A stretch of 64,000 nucleotides of DNA from the NCBI GenBank assembly GCA_963815775.1, contig CAWFIB010000005.1, positions 124,001-188,000 on the forward strand, in the 5' to 3' direction. The stretch comes from CAVVDY01 sp963815775. GTDB lineage: Bacteria; Acidobacteriota; Terriglobia; Terriglobales; Acidobacteriaceae. Position numbers and translations under genes: made by a program. The notes below the pieces were generated by a model. It made no database searches and was not told the DNA's origin. It saw nothing but the letters and a program-made list of their open reading frames with translations. Below, piece after piece: positions 54,905 through 62,620 of the stretch. How positions within the stretch are numbered: position 1 is the first letter of the stretch; each line of letters opens with the position of its first letter.

Positions 54905-55273
54905 GATGCCTCCAAAAGGGACGCAATTTTGCCGCCCCATGCGGGGTGTTAGGCTCTCGCGCAGATCACAGTCGTGCTGGGTCACGGGAGCGCAAACGCG
55001 CCAACACTTACAAGTATTTGAGGGTTGGGCCAGGCCGGCTAGGATAGATGTCACAAACAGGTGTGAGGGAAGTCCGCTTGGCATCGGCAGGTAGCCGCCC
55101 GCTTTACTTTGCCGGCCGTGAGCCAAGAATGAGGATGTCCACCAGCCGCCGTGCGCGACCCGGGGCGAGCTTCACGGGGATTACAAGCGCATCGGGGCTG
55201 CTGGAGGTTTACTTCGCGCTTTTCTCTGCCGGGTGATGTCGCACAAAGGGTAGGATTTGACCGATCCTTGGCC
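54905..55273. other. Intergenic region, no supported gene
   Basis: Between maeB (minus strand) and the BrnT module (plus strand). No family match in any frame. It should contain the maeB promoter. Confidence 0.5.
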
Positions 55274-55303
55274 TTGACATTTGCCTATACAATTGCCTAT
55301 CTT
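55274..55303 (+). promoter_or_regulatory. Promoter and direct-repeat operator of the BrnT/BrnA module
   Basis: A -35 TTGACA (55274-55279) is followed at 18 nt by TATCTT (55298-55303). The spacer contains two exact direct repeats TTGCCTAT (55281-55288 and 55293-55300), a likely operator. The -10 ends 10 nt before ATG 55314, so the mRNA may be almost leaderless. Confidence 0.7.
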
Positions 55304-55313
55304 TTCTGCTACC

Positions 55314-55619
55314 ATGGCTTTGCAGGCTAATGGCTTTGATTGGGATAAGGGCAACCGCGCCAAGTGCGAGAAGCACGGGCTTTCGACTTCCGTTATCGAA
55401 GGCCTTTTCACCCGCCCGCTTGCCATTCTCCCGGACGCGGCCCATTCGCAGCACGAGCGCCGCTTTCGCGCCATAGGCCGAACGGACAAGGGGCGGGCCG
55501 TGTTCATCGTATTCACGCTCCGGCGCAAAGGCGATGAACTGCTCATCCGGCCCATCAGCGCCCGTTACATGCACAAGAAGGAGATCGATGCGTATGAAAA
55601 AGAAAATCCCGGCCTTTAA
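55314..55619 (+). CDS. brnT: BrnT-family ribonuclease toxin
   Basis: The 101-residue protein matches BrnT: G-F-D-W-D-K-G-N-R-A-K-C-E-K-H-G-L-S-T, then E-R-R-F-R-A-I-G-R-T, F-T-L-R-R-K-G-D-E and I-S-A-R-Y-M-H-K-K-E-I-D-A-Y-E. The fold is RelE-like and degrades RNA. A partner antitoxin follows at 55588, overlapping by 32 nt. I place the start at ATG 55314 since the promoter lies just upstream; no ribosome binding site is evident. Confidence 0.92.
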   Translation: MALQANGFDWDKGNRAKCEKHGLSTSVIEGLFTRPLAILPDAAHSQHERRFRAIGRTDKGRAVFIVFTLRRKGDELLIRPISARYMHKKEIDAYEKENPGL

Positions 55620-55848
55620 GAGCGACCGTGCGGCGGCGGCGTTCGTTGACCAGGCTGACCTTACCCAATACGACCTTTCAGGAGCGAGGTTGACCCGCTT
55701 TGAGATCAAGCCGAAAGACAAATCAATCAACCTGCGTCTGTCCGGCGAGCTTTACGACGCTGTACGCAAACGCGCCGCCCGCGCAGGTGTTCCCTATCAG
55801 CGTTTCATTCGCTTGACGCTTGAACAGGCTATTGGGAGACCGAAATAA
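55588..55848 (+). CDS. brnA: BrnA-like (CopG-type) antitoxin
   Basis: From ATG 55588 (GGAG 5-6 nt upstream) the 86-residue protein has a C-terminal ribbon-helix-helix segment: I-N-L-R-L-S-G-E-L-Y-D-A-V-R-K-R-A-A-R-A-G-V-P-Y-Q-R-F. The N-terminal half would bind the toxin. As in BrnT/BrnA, the antitoxin gene follows and overlaps the toxin gene, and it should repress the module through the direct-repeat operator. Confidence 0.88.
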   Translation: MRMKKKIPAFKSDRAAAAFVDQADLTQYDLSGARLTRFEIKPKDKSINLRLSGELYDAVRKRAARAGVPYQRFIRLTLEQAIGRPK

Positions 55849-56009
55849 ACGCCGTTCTCGAATTGGGTCCTTTGTGCGACCTGCGCTGATAACGACCGGC
55901 ATTTCGAAAACGCAAACAGCGGGCTTGCGCGTCTCGCAATTCAGTTTCAAATCCCAACCCGTTCAACACCCGTTGCCCCCCTGAAAGTTTTCCCCTATTT
56001 TGTAGACGG

Positions 56010-56234
56010 ATGGAAGTACACCTCACCCCCGAACAGCAAGCGCAGCTTGCGCAAAAGGCCACGAAAGCCGGGACCGTCCCCGAGCGCTTGGTGACCAAGG
56101 TTGTTGCCCGGTATCTCGACGAGGAAGCTCGCTTTCTTGCCGCCGTGGAAAAAGGGATAGCGGCAGCCGAGCGCGGCGAGTTTATCGAAGAAGAAGAGAT
56201 GGACGCTCGCCTTGAAGCCATGTTCAAGGCCTGA
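56010..56234 (+). CDS. Antitoxin candidate of a ParDE/RelBE-type module
   Basis: The 74-residue acidic protein has L-T-P-E-Q-Q-A-Q-L-A-Q-K-A at the start and R-Y-L-D-E-E-A-R-F-L-A-A-V-E-K-G-I-A-A-A-E-R-G-E-F. It then has a tail with E-E-E-M-D-A-R-L. It ends one base into the next gene. This organisation fits a ParD-like antitoxin with the ParE-like toxin downstream. Confidence 0.85.
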   Translation: MEVHLTPEQQAQLAQKATKAGTVPERLVTKVVARYLDEEARFLAAVEKGIAAAERGEFIEEEEMDARLEAMFKA

Positions 56235-56509
56235 TGCGCATCCGCTGCACCGTCCTCGCCGCCGACGATCTACAGAACATCAAGAATTATCTGCAACAGA
56301 ATTCTCCGCATTTCGCAGAGCCGACCGTGCGGGCAATCTACCAGCGCATCCGTTCCCTGAAAACCTCACCTAACCGGGGCAGACCCGGCCACCGCACCGG
56401 CACGAGAGAACTTGCGATTACGCCCCTGCCCTACGTTGTGGTCTATGCGGTGAAGGCGGAAGCCGTGGAAATCCTGCACATCTATCACGGCGCACAGGAC
56501 TGGCGCTGA
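56234..56509 (+). CDS. ParE/RelE-type toxin
   Basis: The 91-residue basic protein has A-A-D-D-L-Q-N-I-K-N-Y-L-Q-Q-N-S-P at the start, R-S-L-K-T-S-P-N-R-G-R-P-G, then T-R-E-L-A-I-T-P-L-P-Y-V-V-V-Y and V-E-I-L-H-I-Y-H-G. These are typical of ParE. ParE toxins inhibit DNA gyrase, while RelE homologues cleave mRNA on the ribosome; which applies here is not decided by sequence. The start overlaps the antitoxin stop. Confidence 0.92.
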   Translation: MRIRCTVLAADDLQNIKNYLQQNSPHFAEPTVRAIYQRIRSLKTSPNRGRPGHRTGTRELAITPLPYVVVYAVKAEAVEILHIYHGAQDWR

Positions 56510-56549
56510 CGTTTGGGGTGCGCCGGTCGCGGTGTTAAAATCTGCCCAA

Positions 56550-56846
56550 ATGAAGAATGTTGAAGTTGTTTCAAAGAAACCTTTCTTTCGCGTGCGTGTG
56601 CAGGGCGCGCCATCACCCCACGGATGGTTTGTCAGATATTTATCCGGCATGGAAGAAGTATCCGGCATTCAACCAGGTTACTGGCTGACGCAGTGGCAAG
56701 TGAGTCCCGACAGTCCCGACCAAACCGCTACCTTTAATTTCGAACCTGAATTGGTCTTCAGCTTCGAAACGGAGGCACAAGCTGCTGCCATTTCCAAGGC
56801 GTTGCGGGAATCAGCAAATATAGAAACCGAAGTTGTCGGGGTCTAA
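56550..56846 (+). CDS. Hypothetical protein after the ParDE-like module
   Basis: The 98-residue protein begins at ATG 56550. It has F-R-V-R-V-Q-G-A-P-S-P-H-G-W-F-V, then P-E-L-V-F-S-F-E-T-E-A-Q-A-A-A-I-S-K-A-L-R. No domain is recognised, although the composition looks coding. It could be a third module component or unrelated. Confidence 0.55.
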   Translation: MKNVEVVSKKPFFRVRVQGAPSPHGWFVRYLSGMEEVSGIQPGYWLTQWQVSPDSPDQTATFNFEPELVFSFETEAQAAAISKALRESANIETEVVGV

Positions 56847-56947
56847 AACCGCCGCTCTTTTAGCTTTTTCCTTGCGCTTAGCCTCGAAACCCGCGCTCGA
56901 TAGCGCCTTATTTGGCCAGCCCCCACAAAAGACTCAAGGTATGCTGC

Positions 56948-56990
56948 GTGCCCCAGGTTCGCCCGTCTTTTGGGCTTCTAACCTGGGACC
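56948..56990 (+). repeat. REP-type hairpin h, downstream of hypE
   Basis: GTGCCCCAGGTTCGCCC, loop GTCTTTT, GGGCTTCTAACCTGGGA. CCAGGTT/AACCTGG and GCCC/GGGC pair. The outer stem is the same as in hairpin b at 43648-43687, but the inner stem differs. Confidence 0.8.
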
Positions 56991-57009
56991 AAGCTTTACT
57001 CGCACTCGC

Positions 57010-58071
57010 TCAGCAGATGCGCGGTAACTGTTCGCCGATCGGCATGGCGATCACTCGCGTCGCGCCAATTTGCGTGTGGGCGATCACCATTCCCTGATGG
57101 CGGTCAACGACTTGTCCAATGATGGCGGCGTCTTTGCCCAGCGGATGCTGTTGCACAGTTTCGAAAACATTGCGCGCCCGGTCCGCCGCGACGAAGATCA
57201 GCACCTTGCCTTCGTTGGCCACGTAGAACGGGTCCAGGCCCAGCAACTCGCACGCCGAGCGCACTTCGGTGCGGATGGGCACCGCCGGCTCTTCGATCAC
57301 CATTCCCACGTTCGAGGACGCGGCAATTTCGTTGAGCGAAGCAGCCACACCGCCGCGCGTCGGGTCGCGCATGACGTGGATCGACGCGCCGCCCGCCTCC
57401 AGCGCCTTCTCGATCAGCCCGTTCAGCGCCGCGGTGTCGCTGCGGATCGTCGTCTCGAACTCCAGTCCTTCCCGGGCGCTCATGATGGCCATGCCATGAT
57501 CGCCGATGGTGCCGCTGACGATGACAGAATCGCCCGCCCGCGCCATGGTTGGGCCGACATTCGTTCCCTCCCGCACCACGCCGATACCCGACGTATTCAC
57601 GTAGCATCCGTCACCGCGTCCCTTTTCGACGACCTTGGTGTCGCCGGTAACGATCTGCACGCCGGCAGTACGAGCCGCCCGTGCCATGTCTTCGACGATC
57701 CGCGCCAGCGCGTTCATGGCAAACCCTTCTTCCAGGATCATGCCCACGCTGAGGTACAGGGGCCGGGCCCCAGAGACCGAAAGATCATTGACCGTCCCAT
57801 TCACCGCGAGCTCGCCGATGCTGCCGCCGGGGAAGAACAGAGGCTGCACCACATAGGAGTCGGTCGAGAATGCAAAACGCTCGCCCGCCGCCCGGACGAT
57901 GGAGGCGTCGCCAAGATTGGCCAGCGCCTCATTTTGAAATGCGGGTACGAACAGGTGCTCAACAAGTTCTGCCGAAAGCTTGCCGCCTCCGCCATGCCCC
58001 ATGACGATGGTCGGGTAGTCGCGCAGCGGAAGCGGGCACGACCAGTTGCTGAAGTCCGGCGGCTCAGGCAT
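57010..58071 (-). CDS. hypE: Hydrogenase maturation protein HypE
   Basis: The 353-residue protein is HypE, which with HypF makes the cyanide ligands of the [NiFe] active site by dehydrating an S-carbamoyl cysteine. It has M-G-H-G-G-G-G-K-L-S near the start, G-D-T-K-V-V, R-D-P-T-R-G-G and the conserved C-terminal Pro-Arg-Ile-Cys that carries the carbamoyl group. It overlaps hypD by 8 nt and is the last gene of a hypABCDE operon. Confidence 0.98.
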   Translation of the reverse strand: MPEPPDFSNWSCPLPLRDYPTIVMGHGGGGKLSAELVEHLFVPAFQNEALANLGDASIVRAAGERFAFSTDSYVVQPLFFPGGSIGELAVNGTVNDLSVSGARPLYLSVGMILEEGFAMNALARIVEDMARAARTAGVQIVTGDTKVVEKGRGDGCYVNTSGIGVVREGTNVGPTMARAGDSVIVSGTIGDHGMAIMSAREGLEFETTIRSDTAALNGLIEKALEAGGASIHVMRDPTRGGVAASLNEIAASSNVGMVIEEPAVPIRTEVRSACELLGLDPFYVANEGKVLIFVAADRARNVFETVQQHPLGKDAAIIGQVVDRHQGMVIAHTQIGATRVIAMPIGEQLPRIC

Positions 58072-59176
58072 GGGCTAACTGGTCGGCGGAGATGAAGCGG
58101 CCATAGTTGTAGTACGCGGCACAGGCCCCTTCGCTGGAAACCATGGTTGCGCCCAGGGGCTTTCGCGGAGTGCATTCCTTCCCGAATGCCGGACATTGGT
58201 TGGGTTTCAGCGTGCCTTGCAGGACCTCGCCGCTATGGCAAAGCGGAGACTCCACCGCGTGAATGTCGCGCACCGAGAAACGCAGGCTGGCATCGAAGTC
58301 GCGATAAGCGGGTCGCAGTTGCCAGCCGCTGGCAGGAATCATCCCGATGCCGCGCCAGCTACGGTCTACCACCTCGAAGACTTCAGCCAGCAGCTTCTGC
58401 GCCGGAATGTTGCCCTCGAAGGTGACAATGCGTTCGTATGCATTATCGATGCGCGCCTCGCCTGCCTCCAGTTGCAGGACCGCGCGGCGAATGCCTTCCA
58501 GGATGTCCAGCGGCTCAAATCCAGTAACCACAATCGGGATGTGAAAACGCTCGACCAGCGGCGGATACTCGTGATAGCCCATCACGCTGCACACGTGCCC
58601 GGCTGCCAGAAACGCATTGATCCGGTTGCCGGGAGATTGCATGATCGCCGCGATGGCCGGCGGCACCAGCACATGCGAGATGAGCACCGAAAAATTGTGC
58701 AGCCCTTCCTGCCGGGCCACGTGCACCGCCATGGCGTTTGCCGGGCCTGTAGTTTCAAATCCCACGCCGAAGAAGACAACGTTGCGGTCGGGATTCTGGC
58801 GGGCGAATTTCACCGCGTCAAGCGGCGAGTAAACAATGCGCACATCTCCGCCCTCGCCGCGTACCCGGAACATGTCCTTCTCGCTGCCCGGGACACGCAG
58901 CATGTCGCCGAAAGAGCAAAAGATCACACCGGGCTGCGCCGCAATCGCCAGCGCCTGGTCGATCATCTCCAGCGGGGTGACGCACACCGGGCAGCCGGGA
59001 CCGTGCACCATTTCGATCTCCGCCGGCAGCAACTGATCGATCCCGTTGCGGATGATGGAATGTGTCTGCCCACCGCACACTTCCATGATCTTCCATGGGC
59101 GAGTGGTGATGCGACGAATCTCGCTCGCCAGCTTCTGTGCAATCTCTCCGTTACGAAACTCGTCCAGGTACTTCAT
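58064..59176 (-). CDS. hypD: Hydrogenase maturation protein HypD
   Basis: The 370-residue protein is HypD, the iron-sulfur scaffold that with HypC assembles the Fe(CN)2CO unit. It has E-V-C-G-G-Q-T-H-S, G-P-G-C-P-V-C-V-T, G-F-E-T-T-G-P, and a C-terminal cluster region including C-H-S-G-E-V, C-P-A-F-G-K-E-C-T-P and M-V-S-S-E-G-A-C. Between hypC and hypE in the usual order. Confidence 0.98.
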   Translation of the reverse strand: MKYLDEFRNGEIAQKLASEIRRITTRPWKIMEVCGGQTHSIIRNGIDQLLPAEIEMVHGPGCPVCVTPLEMIDQALAIAAQPGVIFCSFGDMLRVPGSEKDMFRVRGEGGDVRIVYSPLDAVKFARQNPDRNVVFFGVGFETTGPANAMAVHVARQEGLHNFSVLISHVLVPPAIAAIMQSPGNRINAFLAAGHVCSVMGYHEYPPLVERFHIPIVVTGFEPLDILEGIRRAVLQLEAGEARIDNAYERIVTFEGNIPAQKLLAEVFEVVDRSWRGIGMIPASGWQLRPAYRDFDASLRFSVRDIHAVESPLCHSGEVLQGTLKPNQCPAFGKECTPRKPLGATMVSSEGACAAYYNYGRFISADQLAHA

Positions 59177-59203
59177 GGTTTGCCTCCACAGCCTGGGTTT
59201 GGC

Positions 59204-59461
59204 TTAAGCGTCCTGTGTTGGCCCGAGTTCTTCTTCCAGCAGTCCCATCTCGGAGAACATGCGCAGGGTTTCGTGGGCGGACGCTTCATCGATCCTTGAG
59301 ATGGCAAAGCCTACGTGAACGATGGTGTAATCGCCCACCACAATGTCAGGCAGATAAGCCAGGCATGCCTCTTTGACGATGCCGCCGAAGTTGATCTTTC
59401 CCATGCGGAGTTCGCCGGCTTGGTAAATCTCCTCGACTCGTCCAGGGATTGCCAGGCACAT
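59204..59461 (-). CDS. hypC: Hydrogenase maturation chaperone HypC
   Basis: The 85-residue protein starts with M-C-L-A-I-P-G-R-V-E, whose Cys2 is essential for the HypD complex and transfer of the Fe ligand unit to the large subunit. G-D-Y-T-I-V-H-V-G-F-A-I-S follows. The length and the two small beta-strands fit HypC/HupF. Confidence 0.97.
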   Translation of the reverse strand: MCLAIPGRVEEIYQAGELRMGKINFGGIVKEACLAYLPDIVVGDYTIVHVGFAISRIDEASAHETLRMFSEMGLLEEELGPTQDA

Positions 59462-59767
59462 ATGTTCTTCCTCCAGGGCCTAGATGGCGCGAATCTGTTT
59501 CTTGGCTACTACGCGAATTCGCAATCGTGGGCGTGCTTGTACGAGAAAGTTAATGTGCCGCAGGCCCACATCCATCACTGGCCGATATGTTAGCGCAGAT
59601 AAAGGGGCAGGGTGTGGTAATTCACTGGCTGCCGAAAAACTCTGCTTTGCGACGATTCGCGTCAGGGCACGACCTCGGTCGTGCCGATAAGCCCTTTATT
59701 CTCGCACCCGAGGCGACTTCAGTCGCCGAGGGGAAGGTGGTGTTTCGAGTTTTTTAGCAACCTGAAT
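59462..59767. other. Gap between hypC and hypB with small hairpins
   Basis: 306 nt with no supported gene. Two hairpins are present: GGCACGAC (59666-59673) with GTCGTGCC (59678-59685), and GGCGACT (59712-59718) with AGTCGCC (59721-59727). They may be REP-type or regulate the internal operon junction. hypB and hypC are usually close, so an insertion is possible. Confidence 0.55.
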
Positions 59768-60433
59768 TCAGCCACGCTTGGCTTTTTGTTCGCGCAGGAA
59801 ATCAAGCCACTCCTCCATGCCGGTCCCTCTCTTGGCGGAGGTCTCGAAGATCCGAATGCCCGGGCGGATCTCCTGCAGGTTCTGGCGCGTCGTCTCGCGG
59901 TCGAATTCGCAGGCCGCGGCCAGGTCCATCTTGGTAATTACCGCCACATCCGCCGAATTGAACATGGTGGGATACTTCAGCGGCTTGTCTTCCCCTTCGG
60001 TGACCGAGAGCAGTGCCGCGCGAAGGTCCTCGCCCAGGTCATAGCTGGATGGGCAAACCAGATTTCCGACGTTCTCGATAAACAGGAAGTCGAATTCCTC
60101 CAGCTTCCAGGGCTCCAGATGTTTGGCGATCATCTCGGCTTCGAGATGGCATATGCCATGGGTGTTGATCTGCCGCACCGGCGCGCCGCTTTCAGCCAGG
60201 CGCCGGGCATCGTTTTCGGTTTCCAGATCGCCCACCAGTGCCGCGACCCTGCTGCCGGTCTCGCGTAACTGCTGCAGCGTCTTTTGCAGGAATGCTGTCT
60301 TTCCGGTGCCGGGGCTGGAAACCAGATTGATGACGAGCACGTTCGCCTGCTGAAAACGCCGCCGCAGCTCCGCCGCCAGCAGATCGTTCTTCTTCAGTAC
60401 GCCTTGCCGCAGCTCAACAATCCGCGTCGTCAT
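59768..60433 (-). CDS. hypB: Hydrogenase maturation GTPase HypB
   Basis: The 221-residue protein from ATG 60433 is the GTPase that with HypA inserts nickel. It has the P-loop S-S-P-G-T-G-K-T-A-F-L, V-G-D-L-E-T-E-N-D-A-R-R, and the C-H-L-E-A region in which Cys and His bind metal. A typical N-terminal His-rich stretch is missing, so nickel storage is not expected. It overlaps hypA by 20 nt. Confidence 0.97.
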   Translation of the reverse strand: MTTRIVELRQGVLKKNDLLAAELRRRFQQANVLVINLVSSPGTGKTAFLQKTLQQLRETGSRVAALVGDLETENDARRLAESGAPVRQINTHGICHLEAEMIAKHLEPWKLEEFDFLFIENVGNLVCPSSYDLGEDLRAALLSVTEGEDKPLKYPTMFNSADVAVITKMDLAAACEFDRETTRQNLQEIRPGIRIFETSAKRGTGMEEWLDFLREQKAKRG

Positions 60434-60782
60434 CGTCAACCTCAAGTTCCACCGATGCGATTTCCAATTCGCGCCCCTGACGAATATCGGCACTGGGAGT
60501 ATGACACGTAGGGCAGCGGAAGCTCTGGATGCCGGGAAGCTCCTGGTCCTGCCCACATGGCTCGCAATGGATGACCACCGGCAGCCGATGAACGATCAGG
60601 GTCGAACCTTCGAGGATGGTTCCCTGGGTGCCGAGCTCAAAGCTGAATTGCAGCGCGTCTTCGACGACTCCTGCCAGAGCGCCCACCCGCATGGTCACGG
60701 AGTTCACCCGACGGGCCCCTGCGGATTCAGCGGTCTCCGTCACGGCGGTCACTACGCTGTAGATGATAGAGAGCTCATGCAC
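60414..60782 (-). CDS. hypA: Hydrogenase/urease nickel incorporation protein HypA
   Basis: The 122-residue protein has the N-terminal M-H-E-L-S-I nickel site (His2) and the zinc-binding C-E-P-C...C-P-T-C pairs near residues 73-92. It is the first gene of the hypA-B-C-D-E group. An acidic C-terminal tail (V-D-D-D-D-A-D-C) is longer than usual. HypA transfers nickel to the hydrogenase large subunit with HypB. Confidence 0.97.
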   Translation of the reverse strand: MHELSIIYSVVTAVTETAESAGARRVNSVTMRVGALAGVVEDALQFSFELGTQGTILEGSTLIVHRLPVVIHCEPCGQDQELPGIQSFRCPTCHTPSADIRQGRELEIASVELEVDDDDADC

Positions 60783-60854
60783 TGACCTGATCTTAGCGCC
60801 AAAAGGGCGTGGGGTGTCGGGGCGGCTGGCTGACCAGTGAGCTGTCTTTGAATG

Positions 60855-61412
60855 CTATTCATTCCTGGCTTGTCGAGGTCGGGCATCGAGCTGATTCAAA
60901 GGGTCCTCGCGAATGGCCTTTCCCAGCTTTAACAAGTAACGATATGCCTTTGGATTCGCCAGCCGCGCCATCCTGAAGGGAAAGCTATTCTGTCTGATTT
61001 TCTTGGAAATCTCGGCCACTGCTGTCTTGTGATCACCGAATGTAGTCCGGTATTTCGCGGTATCCTCTGCTAGCTTCGTGACCGCTGCGTTTGACATGAA
61101 CAGATAATGTCCGTTGGCAGTTAGGAATTGATCTAATGCAAGAACGGCCGTTCGCTTATTCCCATTCCGAAAGATGTGACCTCCGGCGATCAGGAAAAAT
61201 AAGCAGGCCGCCTTGTCGTAGATCGTGGGATAAAACTCTACACCGAAGCCAGCCTGAAATGGCTGTGCAACTGCCTACTCAAGCAAGTTGAGGTTAAGGC
61301 ACTCGTATTCTTCAACGGGCTCCAGTCCCGGCCACGTTACCGCGCTTCCTTCGTCATGAAGGCTCTCAATAAACGCGGCTGTGAGTTGAAACCCTGGCTT
61401 ATTCGCTGGCAA
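60855..61412 (-). pseudogene. Doc/Fic-type toxin gene with in-frame amber codon
   Basis: The minus strand encodes A-A-F-I-E-S-L-H-D, then N-L-N-L-L-E followed by an in-frame TAG (61275-61277). Translation resumes in the same frame with A-V-A-Q-P-F-Q-A-G-F-G-V-E-F-Y-P-T, then the Fic/Doc motif H-I-F-R-N-G-N-K-R-T and a C-terminal helix. The start may be TTG 61412, inside the antitoxin gene. Doc proteins modify targets by phosphorylation or AMPylation. The amber codon probably inactivates it unless suppressed. Confidence 0.8.
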
Positions 61413-61566
61413 GTTTCTTCAGGGCACGATAATACTTGGCCGCAGATTCGGCGACGGGAGAATCGATTTTTTTGCCCGCCTTGGAGAGCTGTGCCTTGAC
61501 GCGGGACGAATACCTGGCGGTATCGCGCCTGAGCGTTGCAAGCTGCTTAATTGCTCGCTGTGTCAC
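61399..61566 (-). CDS. Small antitoxin candidate upstream of Doc-like gene
   Basis: From GTG 61566 (AAGGAG 6 nt upstream) the 55-residue protein reads T-Q-R-A-I-K-Q-L-A-T-L-R-R-D-T and ends Y-Y-R-A-L-K-K-L-A-S-E. It is charged, small and upstream of the Doc-like gene, as expected for an antitoxin. It does not resemble Phd. I have no family name for it. Confidence 0.6.
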   Translation of the reverse strand: MTQRAIKQLATLRRDTARYSSRVKAQLSKAGKKIDSPVAESAAKYYRALKKLASE

Positions 61567-61848
61567 AGTTTCTCCTTTCCGTAAGTGGATGTTCTTACCG
61601 TATTAGATGCAGAAAATCCCGCCCCGGGCGCGGGTCGCATTCTCGCTCCGTCTCTGGATTTTGCTTGAGTCATTCTCGGCTGTCAATGCCCCTTTGGGCG
61701 GATTCTTCTGCCTCCTTGGATCCGGGGGATCGACAGAACATGTGATCCGTTGATCCAGTTTCGACCGCGGGCGTAACCGTGAAGCTAATGCACGGACGAT
61801 GAAGTGTGGACAACCCGGGGAGGTAGCATTTTTGTCGTCGAAGTTCGC

Positions 61849-61896
61849 TTGACAAATCGCCGAAGGCGGTTATTTAATTAAGTCATTAATTAAATA
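61849..61896 (+). promoter_or_regulatory. tetR promoter with overlapping operator
   Basis: A -35 TTGACA (61849-61854) and a -10 TATTTA (61871-61876) are 16 nt apart. The -10 lies in the left arm of a perfect inverted repeat: TATTTAATTAA (61871-61881), spacer GTCA, TTAATTAAATA (61886-61896). The TetR-family protein starts 10 nt later. It is likely the autoregulatory operator. Confidence 0.85.
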
Positions 61897-61906
61897 CTGC
61901 GCTGCA

Positions 61907-62620
61907 ATGCCACTGCCCCTTGCCATCAAACGAACCCCCGGCCGCCCCGCCGCCAGCGCAGAGCGCGATGCCCGCGAGCTCTTGCTCAACGCCGCCACCG
62001 AGCTGTTCGCGGCGCAGGGAGTGGCGGCGACCACCTTCGCCATGATCGCCAAGCGCGCCGGGCTCACGCCCGCCATGCTGCACTACTACTTCAAGGACCG
62101 CGAGCAGTTGCTCGACGCAGTCGTCGACGAGCGCCTCTTGCACGTGCTTTCGAAGGTGTGGGACCCGGTCGAGCCGGGAACCGGCGCGGCGGAAGCGATT
62201 CGAGGCATTGTTGAGCGCTTGCTCGCAGGCATCGAGGAGATGCCCTGGATTCCATCCACCTGGATGCGCGAGGTGCTGAACGATGGCGGGCTGCTCCGCG
62301 AAAGGATGTTGCGCCGCCTGCCCTACGAAAAGCTGCACATTGTAGCCGGGGCCATCGCACAAGGACAGGCGCAAAACTTACTGAATCCTGATCTCGATCC
62401 GCTGCTGACCGTGTTCTCGTCGCTGGGGATGGTCATGCTGCTCACCGCTACCACCAGCTTGTGGGCCGAGATCTTTCATCGCAAGCCACCAAGCCGGCAG
62501 GCCCTGCAACGCCACATCACCGGTCTACTGCTGGACGGAGTGTGCCACCGGCCGTCCGCCCCATCGAGGACAGTCATCAGCAGAAAAAAGAAAAAAGGGG
62601 GGAACGATCATGCACTTTGA
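61907..62620 (+). CDS. TetR/AcrR-family transcriptional regulator
   Basis: The 237-residue protein has the TetR DNA-binding domain near residues 20-65 (L-L-N-A-A-T-E-L-F-A-A-Q-G-V-A-A-T-T-F, A-K-R-A-G-L-T-P-A-M-L-H-Y-Y-F-K). A C-terminal ligand-binding part and a basic tail follow. It resembles regulators of YbhG-type exporter operons. It overlaps the downstream HlyD gene, so it probably represses its own operon through the AT-rich palindrome at 61871-61896. Confidence 0.93.
   Translation: MPLPLAIKRTPGRPAASAERDARELLLNAATELFAAQGVAATTFAMIAKRAGLTPAMLHYYFKDREQLLDAVVDERLLHVLSKVWDPVEPGTGAAEAIRGIVERLLAGIEEMPWIPSTWMREVLNDGGLLRERMLRRLPYEKLHIVAGAIAQGQAQNLLNPDLDPLLTVFSSLGMVMLLTATTSLWAEIFHRKPPSRQALQRHITGLLLDGVCHRPSAPSRTVISRKKKKGGNDHAL

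Noticed and set aside
57070..59299. Plus-strand ORFs of 341 and 367 residues opposite hypE and hypD
   Set aside because: HypE and HypD motifs are on the minus strand; the plus readings are low in hydrophobic structure and rich in His and Arg.
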